NCBI RefSeq assembly: GCF_014208035.1
Contig: NZ_JACHMK010000001.1
Span: 248,001-312,000, forward strand
DNA from: Schaalia hyovaginalis
GTDB taxonomy: Bacteria; Actinomycetota; Actinomycetes; Actinomycetales; Actinomycetaceae
Length of the DNA stretch: 64,000 nucleotides
Direction: 5' to 3'
How positions within the stretch are numbered: position 1 is the first letter of the stretch; each line of letters opens with the position of its first letter. The notes under the pieces are model-generated. The model did no database searches. It was not told where the DNA came from and was given only the letters and a program-made list of their open reading frames with translations. Position numbers and translations under genes: made by a program. This document shows positions 1 to 6,842 of this stretch, in pieces.

Positions 1-1
1 C

Positions 2-133
2 AGTCCCCCCACGCGCTCCGACGCAGCCCCCGCAGCCACACCCACAGGCGCCGCGCACGCGACCCCGGACGCCCCGGAGCCGACGGCCGCAACAACCCAC
101 CAGGGCGCGCCCTCCTCAACGTCCACTTGCTAA
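2..133 (+). CDS. 3' end of an Ala/Pro/Thr-rich protein (partial)
   Basis: A reading frame runs in from the left edge and stops at TAA 131-133. The visible 43 residues are rich in Ala, Pro and Thr, with G or C in most third codon positions, as in genes of this genome. That composition suits a low-complexity tail. No family can be named. It converges on the excisionase-like gene, with a hairpin between them. The call rests only on codon pattern and on the stop lying just before the hairpin. Confidence 0.35.
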   Translation, partial: SPPTRSDAAPAATPTGAAHATPDAPEPTAATTHQGAPSSTSTC

Positions 134-152
134 GCTCATTCATGAGTCCTGA

Positions 153-214
153 ATTTCCTTTCCCGACTCCCGCCTCTCGGCACGTGCAAGGCGCCGAGAG
201 GCATTTCCTTTCCC
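153..214. terminator. Hairpin framed by 12-bp direct repeats
   Basis: GCCTCTCGGC (172-181) and GCCGAGAGGC (193-202) form a perfect 10-bp stem with an 11-nt loop. It lies between two convergent genes and probably acts as a bidirectional terminator. The sequence ATTTCCTTTCCC occurs on each side (153-164 and 203-214), 50 bp apart. The duplicated flanks are unusual for a plain terminator. Confidence 0.5.
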
Positions 215-266
215 ATCCGACGACCCAGGGGTGCCATTCCTGTACACGGGCCGACGACATTGACAT

Positions 267-617
267 TCACGCGCCCCTGGCGCCCTTCACCCCGAGCTGG
301 CGACGACGACGCGACCGCGGCATGAGCGGCGCGATCGCCCCAGAGAAATCCGCGTACTCCTCCAGACGCAGACTCGCCGCCTGAAGACGCGCAGCCCTTT
401 CTTCTTCGGCCGCCGCCAAACGCTTACGCCGCTCAAGAACCGCAGACTCGGGGATCCGCCACCGGCCGCGCTTCCCCGGCGACCGATACGCTCCTGGGAA
501 CTCCCCAGCAGCACACAACTGCGACACCGACTGCGCGCTCACCCGCTCAAGCTCAGCGACCTCACGAGTCGTCAACACCCGCTCAACCAGCCCAGCGAGC
601 TCCCTCGCACCGCTCAT
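267..617 (-). CDS. Excisionase-like HTH protein
   Basis: The 116-aa protein has a helix-turn-helix of the excisionase/MerR-like (HTH_17) type near its N-terminus. A TTREVAELERVS stretch is followed by SQLCAAGEFPGAYR and a basic RWRIPESAV wing. Such proteins are recombination directionality factors or small DNA-binding regulators. Its presence in the same element as a tyrosine integrase fits an excisionase role, but it lies about 6 kb from the integrase, so a plain regulator is possible. The C-terminal 60 residues are Arg/Glu-rich and probably coiled. The start lies inside the 35-bp repeat, which supplies a GAGGGGGAT ribosome-binding site on this strand. Confidence 0.6.
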   Translation of the reverse strand: MSGARELAGLVERVLTTREVAELERVSAQSVSQLCAAGEFPGAYRSPGKRGRWRIPESAVLERRKRLAAAEEERAARLQAASLRLEEYADFSGAIAPLMPRSRRRRQLGVKGARGA

Positions 618-642
618 CGGGTATCCCCCTCGGTAGGGTCGG
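608..642. repeat. 35-bp direct repeat, copy 1
   Basis: This copy matches 1234-1268 at 34 of 35 positions. Each copy lies 56-58 bp upstream of a plus-strand gene that begins with the same ACCGAGGAGGA ribosome-binding stretch, and each carries a TAGGGT hexamer (634-639 here) that could be a -10 box. On the minus strand the same repeat holds a Shine-Dalgarno-like GAGGGGGAT and an ATGA stop/start overlap. Copy 1 starts the excisionase-like gene this way. Confidence 0.75.
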
Positions 643-698
643 GATTGGAGAACACCGGCGCGCTGGAAGCACCGCCGACACCCACCGAGGAGGAAGAC

Positions 699-1229
699 AT
701 GGAAGTGAATGCGGCAATCGCAGAGCTCGAACCCGGATCGCTCGCAGAATGGGCCGGAGTGCTCGTCACCGTCGCCATCGCGTTGATCTCAGGCCTTTTC
801 GCGCTCCGGCGATCCCACCGATCCAGAAGCACCAAGAGCGACACGACCACCGCGAAGCACACGACAGACGCAACAACCGGAAGCCACTCCCAGACGAGCT
901 TCAGCGACGAGCCCAGCGGAATGAAGAGCGACGCCGCATACACCCACGTGAAGACAGAACGCCCGCGCGTCGAAATCACCTGGTCTTCGAAGAACGCCCT
1001 CACGATCCGGAACCGGCAGCTCACGCCCCTCTCCGTCGACCACGTCCGCAACCGCGACGAGTTCGTCCGCCTCGACCTCGACGACCGCTTCACGCTCGAC
1101 CCCGGACGGTCCATCCGATGCCTGGCACTAGGGGCCTGGGGACAGCCCATCCCAGATGAACTCGTCCTGGACATCGTCGGAGAGGACTCGCCGCTCGTCG
1201 TTCCGATCCCTCCGGATCCATTTGCCTGA
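699..1229 (+). CDS. Membrane-anchored protein of unknown function
   Basis: The start is ATG 699, which follows GAGGAGGA at 4-nt spacing. The 176-aa product has a short N-terminal segment, one transmembrane helix (about residues 15-37, VLVTVAIALISGLFAL), a polar Ser/Thr/Lys-rich linker, and a C-terminal soluble domain of about 90 residues with alternating hydrophobic strands (VEITW, LVLDIV). No family is recognised. The topology resembles small accessory membrane proteins carried by actinobacterial mobile elements. A long open frame exists on the opposite strand, but this frame has the more natural composition and the stronger start site. Confidence 0.65.
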   Translation: MEVNAAIAELEPGSLAEWAGVLVTVAIALISGLFALRRSHRSRSTKSDTTTAKHTTDATTGSHSQTSFSDEPSGMKSDAAYTHVKTERPRVEITWSSKNALTIRNRQLTPLSVDHVRNRDEFVRLDLDDRFTLDPGRSIRCLALGAWGQPIPDELVLDIVGEDSPLVVPIPPDPFA

Positions 1230-1233
1230 CTGA

Positions 1234-1268
1234 CACCGCTCATCGGGCATCCCCCTCGGTAGGGTCGG
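1234..1268. repeat. 35-bp direct repeat, copy 2
   Basis: This is the second copy of the 608-642 repeat, differing only at position 1248. Its TAGGGT hexamer is at 1260-1265, 62 bp before the ATG of the 66-aa gene at 1327. The spacing and the shared ACCGAGGAGGA leader suggest that a promoter/leader unit was duplicated in front of two genes. Confidence 0.75.
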
Positions 1269-1716
1269 AGGTGCCAACCATTCGCGGCCCACGGCCGCGA
1301 CCATCACCTACCGAGGAGGACGACTCATGCAGACGTTCGACGACCGCCTGAAGGAAGCGATCAGCAACATGGCAAGCGGTACGAGCCGAGCCGCGGAGCT
1401 GAAGCGAACCGCCAGCAACCCCGAAGTGCGCGAGCTCGCCAAGGCTGTCCACTTCATCGGCTACGGTGCCCAACAGGTCGCCCTCGCCCTCCTCGAGGAC
1501 CGAAAGAACCGACCGAGCGGCATCTAGGATCGCGACGCACATCTGGCGCTTCGCGGCCGCCTCGACGAGCGCGGTGATCTCCGCCCCGGTGAAATGGGGC
1601 AGCAGTGCACTGATGACCGGATCGACGACGCTGCTGGGGAGGTGGCTCTCGATTCGCATCAGCTCTGCGACGAGTCCGTCACGGATGTCTCCGAGGGCGC
1701 GCATATCGAGACTCAT
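1240..1716 (-). CDS. Hypothetical helical protein; 3' half overlaps an opposite gene
   Basis: The start codon overlaps the stop of the 45-aa gene upstream (ATGA). The first 62 residues (outside the overlap) look like a genuine helical protein, with Ala/Leu/Glu-rich stretches. The remaining frame lies antisense to the 66-aa gene at 1327-1527, so its reality is uncertain. It could be a genuine antisense overlap or a fortuitous read-through after a lost stop. The last residues are encoded in the 35-bp repeat. The context is the third gene of a minus-strand run that begins with the XRE regulator. Confidence 0.45.
   Translation of the reverse strand: MSLDMRALGDIRDGLVAELMRIESHLPSSVVDPVISALLPHFTGAEITALVEAAAKRQMCVAILDAARSVLSVLEEGEGDLLGTVADEVDSLGELAHFGVAGGSLQLRGSARTACHVADRFLQAVVERLHESSSSVGDGRGRGPRMVGTSDPTEGDAR
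1327..1527 (+). CDS. Small helical protein (66 aa)
   Basis: ATG 1327 follows an excellent GAGGAGGA ribosome-binding site. The 66-residue product is predicted to be largely helical, with regular Ala/Glu/Lys/Leu spacing, and has no signal peptide or membrane segment. Third positions are strongly GC-biased. The function is unknown. It shares the repeated promoter/leader unit with the membrane-protein gene at 699, so the two are probably expressed together as accessory genes of the element. It overlaps the 3' half of the minus-strand frame 1240-1716. Confidence 0.6.
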   Translation: MQTFDDRLKEAISNMASGTSRAAELKRTASNPEVRELAKAVHFIGYGAQQVALALLEDRKNRPSGI

Positions 1717-1850
1717 GCTGTCTCAACCGCCCTGAGCGCGTAGCGCTCACGCCACACGCGGTCCATGAGGGGCCGGTCGGCCTCTGTGTAGGCGTAGACG
1801 CTGCGCACCTGGCCGTTCGACAGGTCGAGATCTTTCTTGAAGAACGGCAT
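1713..1850 (-). CDS. 45-aa protein coupled to the XRE regulator
   Basis: This short gene starts at ATG 1848-1850, sharing one base with the XRE regulator stop (TGATG), and ends in an ATGA overlap with the next gene. Translation coupling on both sides is the main evidence that it is real. The product begins MPFFKKDLDLSNGQ and is mixed charged/aromatic with no recognised domain. It may be a small partner of the regulator. No function is claimed. Confidence 0.55.
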   Translation of the reverse strand: MPFFKKDLDLSNGQVRSVYAYTEADRPLMDRVWRERYALRAVETA

Positions 1851-2254
1851 CACGCCACCGCCTTCGCTCGAGCTAGAAGGTCCGCGAGCGCGGCGCGCAG
1901 TCCTTCGACTTCGTCCGCGAGCGCGGTCGCGTTGTCCTGAAGCTTCTCGACGCGGCGCTCGAGGTTCTTCGCTTCGATCTGCGCTTCGGTCCACTCGGAA
2001 TCGAAGTAGCCGTCGCGGAGGAGTGCGATCTGGGGGACGACGAGCGCTTTGGCGATCTTTGTCAGCAGCACTTCGGTCAGGGCCCTGTGGCCGTTCTCGA
2101 TGTTCCGCAGGTGCGGTGTCGAAATATGAATCTCTCGCGCAAGTTCGTCCGGATTGAGTCCGCGTATCTCACGCATCGTTCTGATCGTCGCCCCGACTCT
2201 GCGCCACTCTTCGTTCGGCGAATCTGCATGTTGCGCTTCCATGTGCAGAACCAT
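1850..2254 (-). CDS. XRE-family transcriptional regulator with coiled-coil tail
   Basis: The 134-aa protein has an XRE/Cro-type helix-turn-helix at about residues 17-75. Its core reads IRTMREIRGLNPDELAREI, then HISTPHLRNIENGHRALTEV. A C-terminal helix with heptad-like Leu/Ala spacing (about 85-130) probably mediates dimerisation. It is transcribed divergently from a second XRE gene at 2435 across an AT-rich 180-bp region with palindromes. This arrangement resembles a phage or ICE repressor switch. A start at ATG 2242 is also possible. It heads a coupled minus-strand gene run. Confidence 0.75.
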   Translation of the reverse strand: MVLHMEAQHADSPNEEWRRVGATIRTMREIRGLNPDELAREIHISTPHLRNIENGHRALTEVLLTKIAKALVVPQIALLRDGYFDSEWTEAQIEAKNLERRVEKLQDNATALADEVEGLRAALADLLARAKAVA

Positions 2255-2434
2255 ATGACACGTTCAGAATCGCGTCAAGCATTGATGCTGAATCATGCGC
2301 ATGAACTACGTATTCATGCAGGTCAAATCCCAAGTTCATAGCCGTAACTACGTCGTTGTGTTTCGGGAGAGGTGCAGATTGTTTCAAGCTGTCGCTTGCT
2401 TGATGATTCATTGTGATTCGGTCACGCTTGTGTC
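2255..2434. promoter_or_regulatory. Divergent control region between two XRE regulators
   Basis: The region is markedly AT-richer than its surroundings. It contains a perfect 10-bp palindrome CATGCGCATG (2294-2303) overlapping an inverted repeat CATGAA-7-TTCATG (2300-2318), with a further GTTCAT at 2334. These are plausible operators for one or both regulators. No strong ribosome-binding site precedes ATG 2435. Exact -35/-10 boxes could not be assigned with confidence. Confidence 0.55.
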
Positions 2435-3004
2435 ATGAGTTACGTGGAACCGGCCCAGCGTCTCGGCGACTCGGTCTTGGCGCGGCGTCTCGAGCTCGGG
2501 TTCTCGAGTCGCGGGGCGCTCGCGAGTGCTGCCGACTTGTCTGTTCGCACTCTTGATCAAGTCGAGAATGGCGGTCGTCCGTCGTACGCGGCGAAGACAC
2601 TGATTGCGCTGGACAAGGCCCTCGAGTGGGCTCCCGGTTCGGCGCAGGCGATCCTCGACGGCGGAGAACCGACCCCTCTCGCCCCGGCCGCGCCGACGCC
2701 CGGCCCCGCCCTCGCCGATGAGGCGGCCGCTGGTTCTCTTGCCGAGCTGCTCATCGGGGAATCGGCCGACGAGCTCGCCGAGGATGAGCTCGCCGAGGTC
2801 GAGTCCGTCGCCCGGGCCGCAGCCCTCAAGAGGAAGCGCGAGATCCTCGCCTCCCGCCCTGCATCCCGTCCCTTCGAGCCCGCTGGCGAGGCCGAGGAGG
2901 AGATCCCCGACTTCGCCCAGCTCGCCGCCCGCACCGTCTCCCGCCGCCCCGGCTGGGACGCCTCCCAGGCCGGCACCGACGCCGGCGAAGAACCCCAGGA
3001 CTGA
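2435..3004 (+). CDS. XRE-like regulator with acidic tail
   Basis: The N-terminal 70 residues of this 189-aa protein form an XRE-like helix-turn-helix (LGDSVLARRLELGFSSRGAL, then SVRTLDQVENGGRPSYAAKT). An Ala/Pro/Glu-rich region with repeated DELAE motifs and a basic ALKRKRE segment follow. It is divergent from the XRE gene at 2254, so the two may form a lysogeny-like switch. The start lacks an obvious Shine-Dalgarno sequence and may be leaderless. The next gene begins 24 bp after its stop, so the two are probably co-transcribed. Confidence 0.65.
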   Translation: MSYVEPAQRLGDSVLARRLELGFSSRGALASAADLSVRTLDQVENGGRPSYAAKTLIALDKALEWAPGSAQAILDGGEPTPLAPAAPTPGPALADEAAAGSLAELLIGESADELAEDELAEVESVARAAALKRKREILASRPASRPFEPAGEAEEEIPDFAQLAARTVSRRPGWDASQAGTDAGEEPQD

Positions 3005-3028
3005 TCACCTCATCGAAAGCCCGCTCGA

Positions 3029-4471
3029 ATGCTCCGCAAGATCCTCAGAGTCCTCCTGACAATCGCCCTCCTCGGAGATCTCCTCATGGTCTTCGGCGGG
3101 CTCATGATGGTGGCCGCGCCCCCCGCTGGCCAAACCCGCGGCGAGCAGGTTCCTGCGTTGCTCTTCCTCGTGTTCGTCGGGCTCGCGCTCTTCTTCGGTA
3201 TCGGTGCCACGTTCACGAAGGAGGAACGCGAGAAGAACCGCCAGATGGCAGAGGAGCGGAAGAGGATGAAGCAAGGACTCTTCGGCCCGGCGACACCAAC
3301 GCCAGAGCCGCAGTCACCTGTAGCGCCCGCTCCTCGTCCCTATGCTCCTGACGCCGCTGGAACTGCCGTCCCCTCCGGGCCGCTCGTCATTCCCGCACCT
3401 GATCCGGTACCAGTACCCACGCCCACGCCGGTGCCGTCGCCACAGTGGACGTTCGCTCCCGCCGCTCCGGCTGGACGTCGTGGGCACATGGAGGGGCGCA
3501 ACTGGGTTCCCCCGCTTCCCGGCCCCAACGCCCTGGACCCGTGGGGCCGGTGCGAGGACGCGATCGATGTCGTCGGGGAGAACTACCGCAAGGGAGTCTT
3601 CGCCAAGATCATGGGTCGAGAACCCGGCTTCCGCTCCGAATCAGGCGCAGTCATCAACGATCCCGCGATCCTCGTCTTCGACGGAAGCAACCCCTACTCC
3701 AAGTCGCACCTCGCAATCGCCGTCTACGTGCGCGGCGCACACGTCGGCTACATCCCCGAAGACCTTGCCCGAGTGTGGGGCGTCGTCCTGCGCGACCTCG
3801 CCGCCGAAGGCTTCGACCTGAAAGTCAAGGCCCGCACCTGGGCCAAGATGAACGGGTACGGCGAACACGCCGCCGTCACCGTCCACCTCCCAGCAGCCGA
3901 CGCGCTCCGCCCCTCCAACGGACTGCCCGCCGCCCCGCACGTCATCATCCCAGCAGGGAAGAAGCGCCAAGTCAGTGGCGAAGAAAACCATATGGACGCC
4001 CTCGCCCCATTCATCATCCCCGGAGGGGTGAATCACGTCTCCGTCGTCCTCCGCTCCGTCACCGAGGTACGCCCACGATCCACGGCAGAACTCGTCCAAG
4101 TCGAACTCGGCGGCAAACGAGTCGGCCGGCTCACCGACCTGCAATCAAAGAACCTCCTGCCGCTCGTCAAGTACATCGAAGCCCGCGGCAAACTCCCCGT
4201 CGCCCGAGCCGACGTCATCGGGACCGCCCTCAAGGCTGACGTCATCGTCATGACCGCCGATGCCTCCGAGGTCTCTCACGAATGGCTCGAATCCCTCGGC
4301 CCTGAAATCCCCACCCCGACAGAGGTCCTCCCCGGACCAGACTGGGACTGGGACGACGACCCCGAAACCCCCGACGAGGCTGTCCTGCGGGTGCGCCGCG
4401 AGCGCGAGAGATGCGAGAACGGTGTGCATGAACATGATCGCGTCGGCGTCAGTGAAGAGCCGCAGGAGTAG
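3029..4471 (+). CDS. Membrane-anchored protein with HIRAN-like domain
   Basis: The 480-aa product has two N-terminal transmembrane helices (about residues 7-29 and 42-62), a charged stretch, a long Pro/Ala-rich linker (about 85-150) and a soluble C-terminal part. Residues about 180-275 resemble a HIRAN-type domain. The pattern GENYRKGVF, then DPAILVFDGSNPYSK, then HLAIAVYVRGAHVGYIPEDLA recalls the conserved Np-D-AI-V-VGYlp core. HIRAN domains bind DNA ends or stalled forks, but here the domain would be membrane-tethered. Such proteins occur in actinobacterial prophages and ICEs. The assignment to HIRAN is by motif only. Confidence 0.6.
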   Translation: MLRKILRVLLTIALLGDLLMVFGGLMMVAAPPAGQTRGEQVPALLFLVFVGLALFFGIGATFTKEEREKNRQMAEERKRMKQGLFGPATPTPEPQSPVAPAPRPYAPDAAGTAVPSGPLVIPAPDPVPVPTPTPVPSPQWTFAPAAPAGRRGHMEGRNWVPPLPGPNALDPWGRCEDAIDVVGENYRKGVFAKIMGREPGFRSESGAVINDPAILVFDGSNPYSKSHLAIAVYVRGAHVGYIPEDLARVWGVVLRDLAAEGFDLKVKARTWAKMNGYGEHAAVTVHLPAADALRPSNGLPAAPHVIIPAGKKRQVSGEENHMDALAPFIIPGGVNHVSVVLRSVTEVRPRSTAELVQVELGGKRVGRLTDLQSKNLLPLVKYIEARGKLPVARADVIGTALKADVIVMTADASEVSHEWLESLGPEIPTPTEVLPGPDWDWDDDPETPDEAVLRVRRERERCENGVHEHDRVGVSEEPQE

Positions 4472-4485
4472 CGCGCCCTCCACTG

Positions 4486-4514
4486 TTGCAATGTGACATC
4501 TTGCGATAAATTAT
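4486..4514 (+). promoter_or_regulatory. Promoter of the ImmA/IrrE module
   Basis: TTGCAA (4486-4491) and AATTAT (4509-4514) are 17 bp apart, a good sigma-70-type pair in an otherwise GC-rich context. The -10 region lies inside the 13-bp inverted repeat, so a protein bound there would block initiation. Confidence 0.55.
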
Positions 4515-4542
4515 GCCTCAATGCGATCGGAGGCATAATTTA
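4507..4542. promoter_or_regulatory. Perfect 13-bp inverted repeat (operator)
   Basis: TAAATTATGCCTC (4507-4519) and GAGGCATAATTTA (4530-4542) are exact reverse complements around a 10-nt spacer. The site overlaps the -10 box and includes a GGAGG (4529-4533) that could be the ribosome-binding site. As an operator it would allow autoregulation, most likely by the XRE domain of the protein encoded at 5164. In RNA the same arms would form a strong hairpin hiding the GGAGG. Confidence 0.8.
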
Positions 4543-4565
4543 CCCATGAACATGAAACACTCGAA

Positions 4566-5174
4566 GTGCTCCTGCAGTGCAGCCGTGAGCTCGGCTCCAC
4601 CCTCTGGAACGCCCAGTCTGTTGCCGCCATCCAGGCGGCAACCAAGGCTCTCGGCTACAGCGATGGGATCGACACGTACATTCGCACACACCTGATGCGC
4701 GCGGGCTTCGCGAACGAGATGCGTCACGTCAACCTCCCCGATGGATGGAGTGTCGATGTTGATACAGCGCACATGTGCAAGGTTGAGTTGCATGGGCCTG
4801 ATTGCACTGTCCGCTATCTCAAAGAAAACCGCCGAATCCACCCCGGTGGTGTTCCCGGAGCTGGCAGGAATTCCCGTCGGCGCGCCTACTGGCAAGAGGC
4901 ATTCGACGACAAGATCCTCGGAATTCGCGTCCCGAAGAACTACCTACTGTTGTGGAGCGAGATCCCCTCTGACGAGTCCGTCTACGGTTTCGGGCTCAGG
5001 CTCGTGCACCCGACGGGAGCGGGCCGATTCGGCATGCGCACTCCGATCGACGCCTCCGTCGACCTTATGCCTGCCGACGGCCTCGAATCGATGCTCGAGT
5101 TCACTGGCGACGACGACGAAATCGACTTCTTCGCCGACATCGACATGAGCCTTGAGAATCCCCATGCGCTCTGA
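4566..5174 (+). CDS. Unknown 202-aa protein, partner of the XRE-ImmA fusion
   Basis: The first usable start is GTG 4566, since an in-frame stop lies at 4536-4538 just upstream and no earlier start codon follows it. The product is soluble and acidic at its C-terminus (GDDDEIDFFADIDM), with several Trp/Tyr/Phe-rich strands and no signal or membrane segment. No family is recognised. It is the first gene after a strong operator/promoter, and its 3' end overlaps the XRE-ImmA gene, so the pair is translated together. The arrangement resembles regulatory or toxin-antitoxin-like pairs in which the ImmA protein controls its partner, but no toxin motif is visible. Confidence 0.6.
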   Translation: MLLQCSRELGSTLWNAQSVAAIQAATKALGYSDGIDTYIRTHLMRAGFANEMRHVNLPDGWSVDVDTAHMCKVELHGPDCTVRYLKENRRIHPGGVPGAGRNSRRRAYWQEAFDDKILGIRVPKNYLLLWSEIPSDESVYGFGLRLVHPTGAGRFGMRTPIDASVDLMPADGLESMLEFTGDDDEIDFFADIDMSLENPHAL

Positions 5175-6360
5175 GTTCGTTGACGGCCCCGTCCGCGGCG
5201 AACGCCTCCGTGACCTTGCGGAGATGGAGGGCCTTACGCTCACTTCCCTTGCCGCGCAACTCGGCATCACCCAGGGCCACCTGTCGAAGATCGTCAACGG
5301 TTCAACTCCACCTCCCGCGCGCGTTCTCGAGCTCGCCGCACTCAGGTTCGATCTTCCAACAACCTTCTTCTCCGCGCTCCCCATACCCGAAGAGAACGCA
5401 CCCCTGACCTACAGGAAGAAGGCCTCGAGCGGAGCGCGCTCCGACAAGAGGATTACGCGCCTCTTCAAGGAGGCGTCCCGCTTCTGGACGTCCACTGCTA
5501 CCGCCTGCGCACTCCCTACCCCCGAAGTCACTCGACTCCGGTCGATCGGCGATCACGGCGACGTCGAATACGCGGCTGACCTCGTCCGCGAGACTGTGAA
5601 CCTTTCCGATAAGCCGATCCCGAACATGGTCCGACTCGCCGAACGGCTCGGCGTCGGCGTCATCATCGGGCTTGACCCTAACGTCGCGAGTAGCCCCGAG
5701 GGCGGCTTCAGCCAATCCGAATCAGGTCACTCCGACTACTCCGGTGCCACCTGCCCGAGCGCGCGCACTGAACGTCCACTAATCGTGACGATCGCGCCTC
5801 AACCCGGAGCCGTCCAACGCATGACCATCGCACACGAGCTCGGCCACATCCTCTACGACCTCAACCTCGTCGCGCCACCGCGAAGCCGCGACCTCGAGGA
5901 GAAGCGCGCTTTCGAATTCGCCGGCGCGCTCCTCCTCCCCGCGCCTGCCATGCGAGAGCACATCAACGAGACATCGTCCCTCGCGGCCTACCTACGCATG
6001 AAAGCCAAGTACGGTGCATCCGTCGGCGCCATCGTCATGCGCGCTCAGCACCTCTGTCTCATTTCCGCTGAGCGCGCACGCAGCCTCCATATCCAGATCG
6101 CTTCGCGCGGATGGAGGGACGCCGAACCGGTCAATGTCCCCGACGAGAAGCCCCTCCTCATCACCCAAGCCACTCGGCGAGCGTGGCCGAACGACACGAT
6201 CGACTGCGCCGCCGCCTCCACAGGCACGAAGCACTCCTACATCCGTGCGTGGATGTCCGGCAACTCCCAGCAGGAAACGAATGAGGACGCCCGGATCATT
6301 TCGTTTCGACACGCGCGAGCGCGCAGGAGGCGGCCATTCTCGCCAAGCGCCGACGCCTGA
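5164..6360 (+). CDS. XRE regulator fused to ImmA/IrrE metallopeptidase
   Basis: This 398-aa protein has an XRE helix-turn-helix at about residues 12-65 (GLTLTSLAAQLGITQGHLSKI) followed by an ImmA/IrrE-type zinc peptidase domain. The HELGH motif is at about 224-228 in a TIAHELGHILYD context, and a downstream EFAGALLLPA helix supplies the third-ligand region typical of COG2856. Family members cleave or derepress repressors in mobile elements and stress responses. The start is ATG 5164; a TTG at 5152 is also possible. It overlaps the 202-aa gene by 11 bp and is followed 18 bp later by a second ImmA-like gene. It probably binds the inverted repeat at 4507. Confidence 0.85.
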   Translation: MRSEFVDGPVRGERLRDLAEMEGLTLTSLAAQLGITQGHLSKIVNGSTPPPARVLELAALRFDLPTTFFSALPIPEENAPLTYRKKASSGARSDKRITRLFKEASRFWTSTATACALPTPEVTRLRSIGDHGDVEYAADLVRETVNLSDKPIPNMVRLAERLGVGVIIGLDPNVASSPEGGFSQSESGHSDYSGATCPSARTERPLIVTIAPQPGAVQRMTIAHELGHILYDLNLVAPPRSRDLEEKRAFEFAGALLLPAPAMREHINETSSLAAYLRMKAKYGASVGAIVMRAQHLCLISAERARSLHIQIASRGWRDAEPVNVPDEKPLLITQATRRAWPNDTIDCAAASTGTKHSYIRAWMSGNSQQETNEDARIISFRHARARRRRPFSPSADA

Positions 6361-6378
6361 CGAGGACACGAAACCGAG

Positions 6379-6825
6379 ATGCACATACCCGCGCGTATCC
6401 TCGCGCGCATGTGGCACCCCTGGACAGCCCTCCGCGAGCGCCTGGACCTCGTCCTCATCTGGACTGAGGCGCTCCCTGCGAACGTCCTGGGCGCAACCGA
6501 TGGCCGGCGTATCTGGATGACGCCGCGCCAGCTCCAAGCCGAACGCCGCTGTACCCTCACGCACGAGCTCATCCATGTCGAGCACGGACACCGCGGCTGC
6601 CAGCCCGAGGCGATCGAGAGACAGGTCCGAGATGCGGCGGCACGGCGCCTCATCCCTCTGGACCGTCTCATCGACGCCTGTCTATGGGCGCGCGGACCCG
6701 AAGAGCTCGCCGATGAACTCTGGGTGGACCAGGCCACCCTCGATGACCGCCTTAGCGGTCTCACCCAGGCCGAACGAGACGCGATCAACGCCGCCCTGGC
6801 ACAACGAGACACCCACGACGTGTAA
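6379..6825 (+). CDS. Small ImmA/IrrE-type metallopeptidase
   Basis: The 148-aa protein carries a zinc-binding HELIH motif at about residues 62-66 in the context LTHELIHVEHGH. It is preceded by an aromatic/acidic strand region and followed by a helical tail with DELW, typical of the small phage-type ImmA/IrrE proteases. It has no HTH of its own. It lies 18 bp after the XRE-ImmA gene, so the element encodes two related putative proteases in tandem. It could process a repressor to induce excision, as ImmA does in ICEBs1. It converges on the integrase gene. Confidence 0.75.
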   Translation: MHIPARILARMWHPWTALRERLDLVLIWTEALPANVLGATDGRRIWMTPRQLQAERRCTLTHELIHVEHGHRGCQPEAIERQVRDAAARRLIPLDRLIDACLWARGPEELADELWVDQATLDDRLSGLTQAERDAINAALAQRDTHDV

Positions 6826-6842
6826 GCGCCTCAGAGGCGTGC

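Noticed and set aside
614..1243. Long minus-strand frame opposite the membrane-protein gene
   Set aside because: It has an ATGA overlap at each end, but these come from the 35-bp repeat. The composition is Ser/Arg-rich as in antisense shadows, and the plus frame has a strong start and a more natural sequence.
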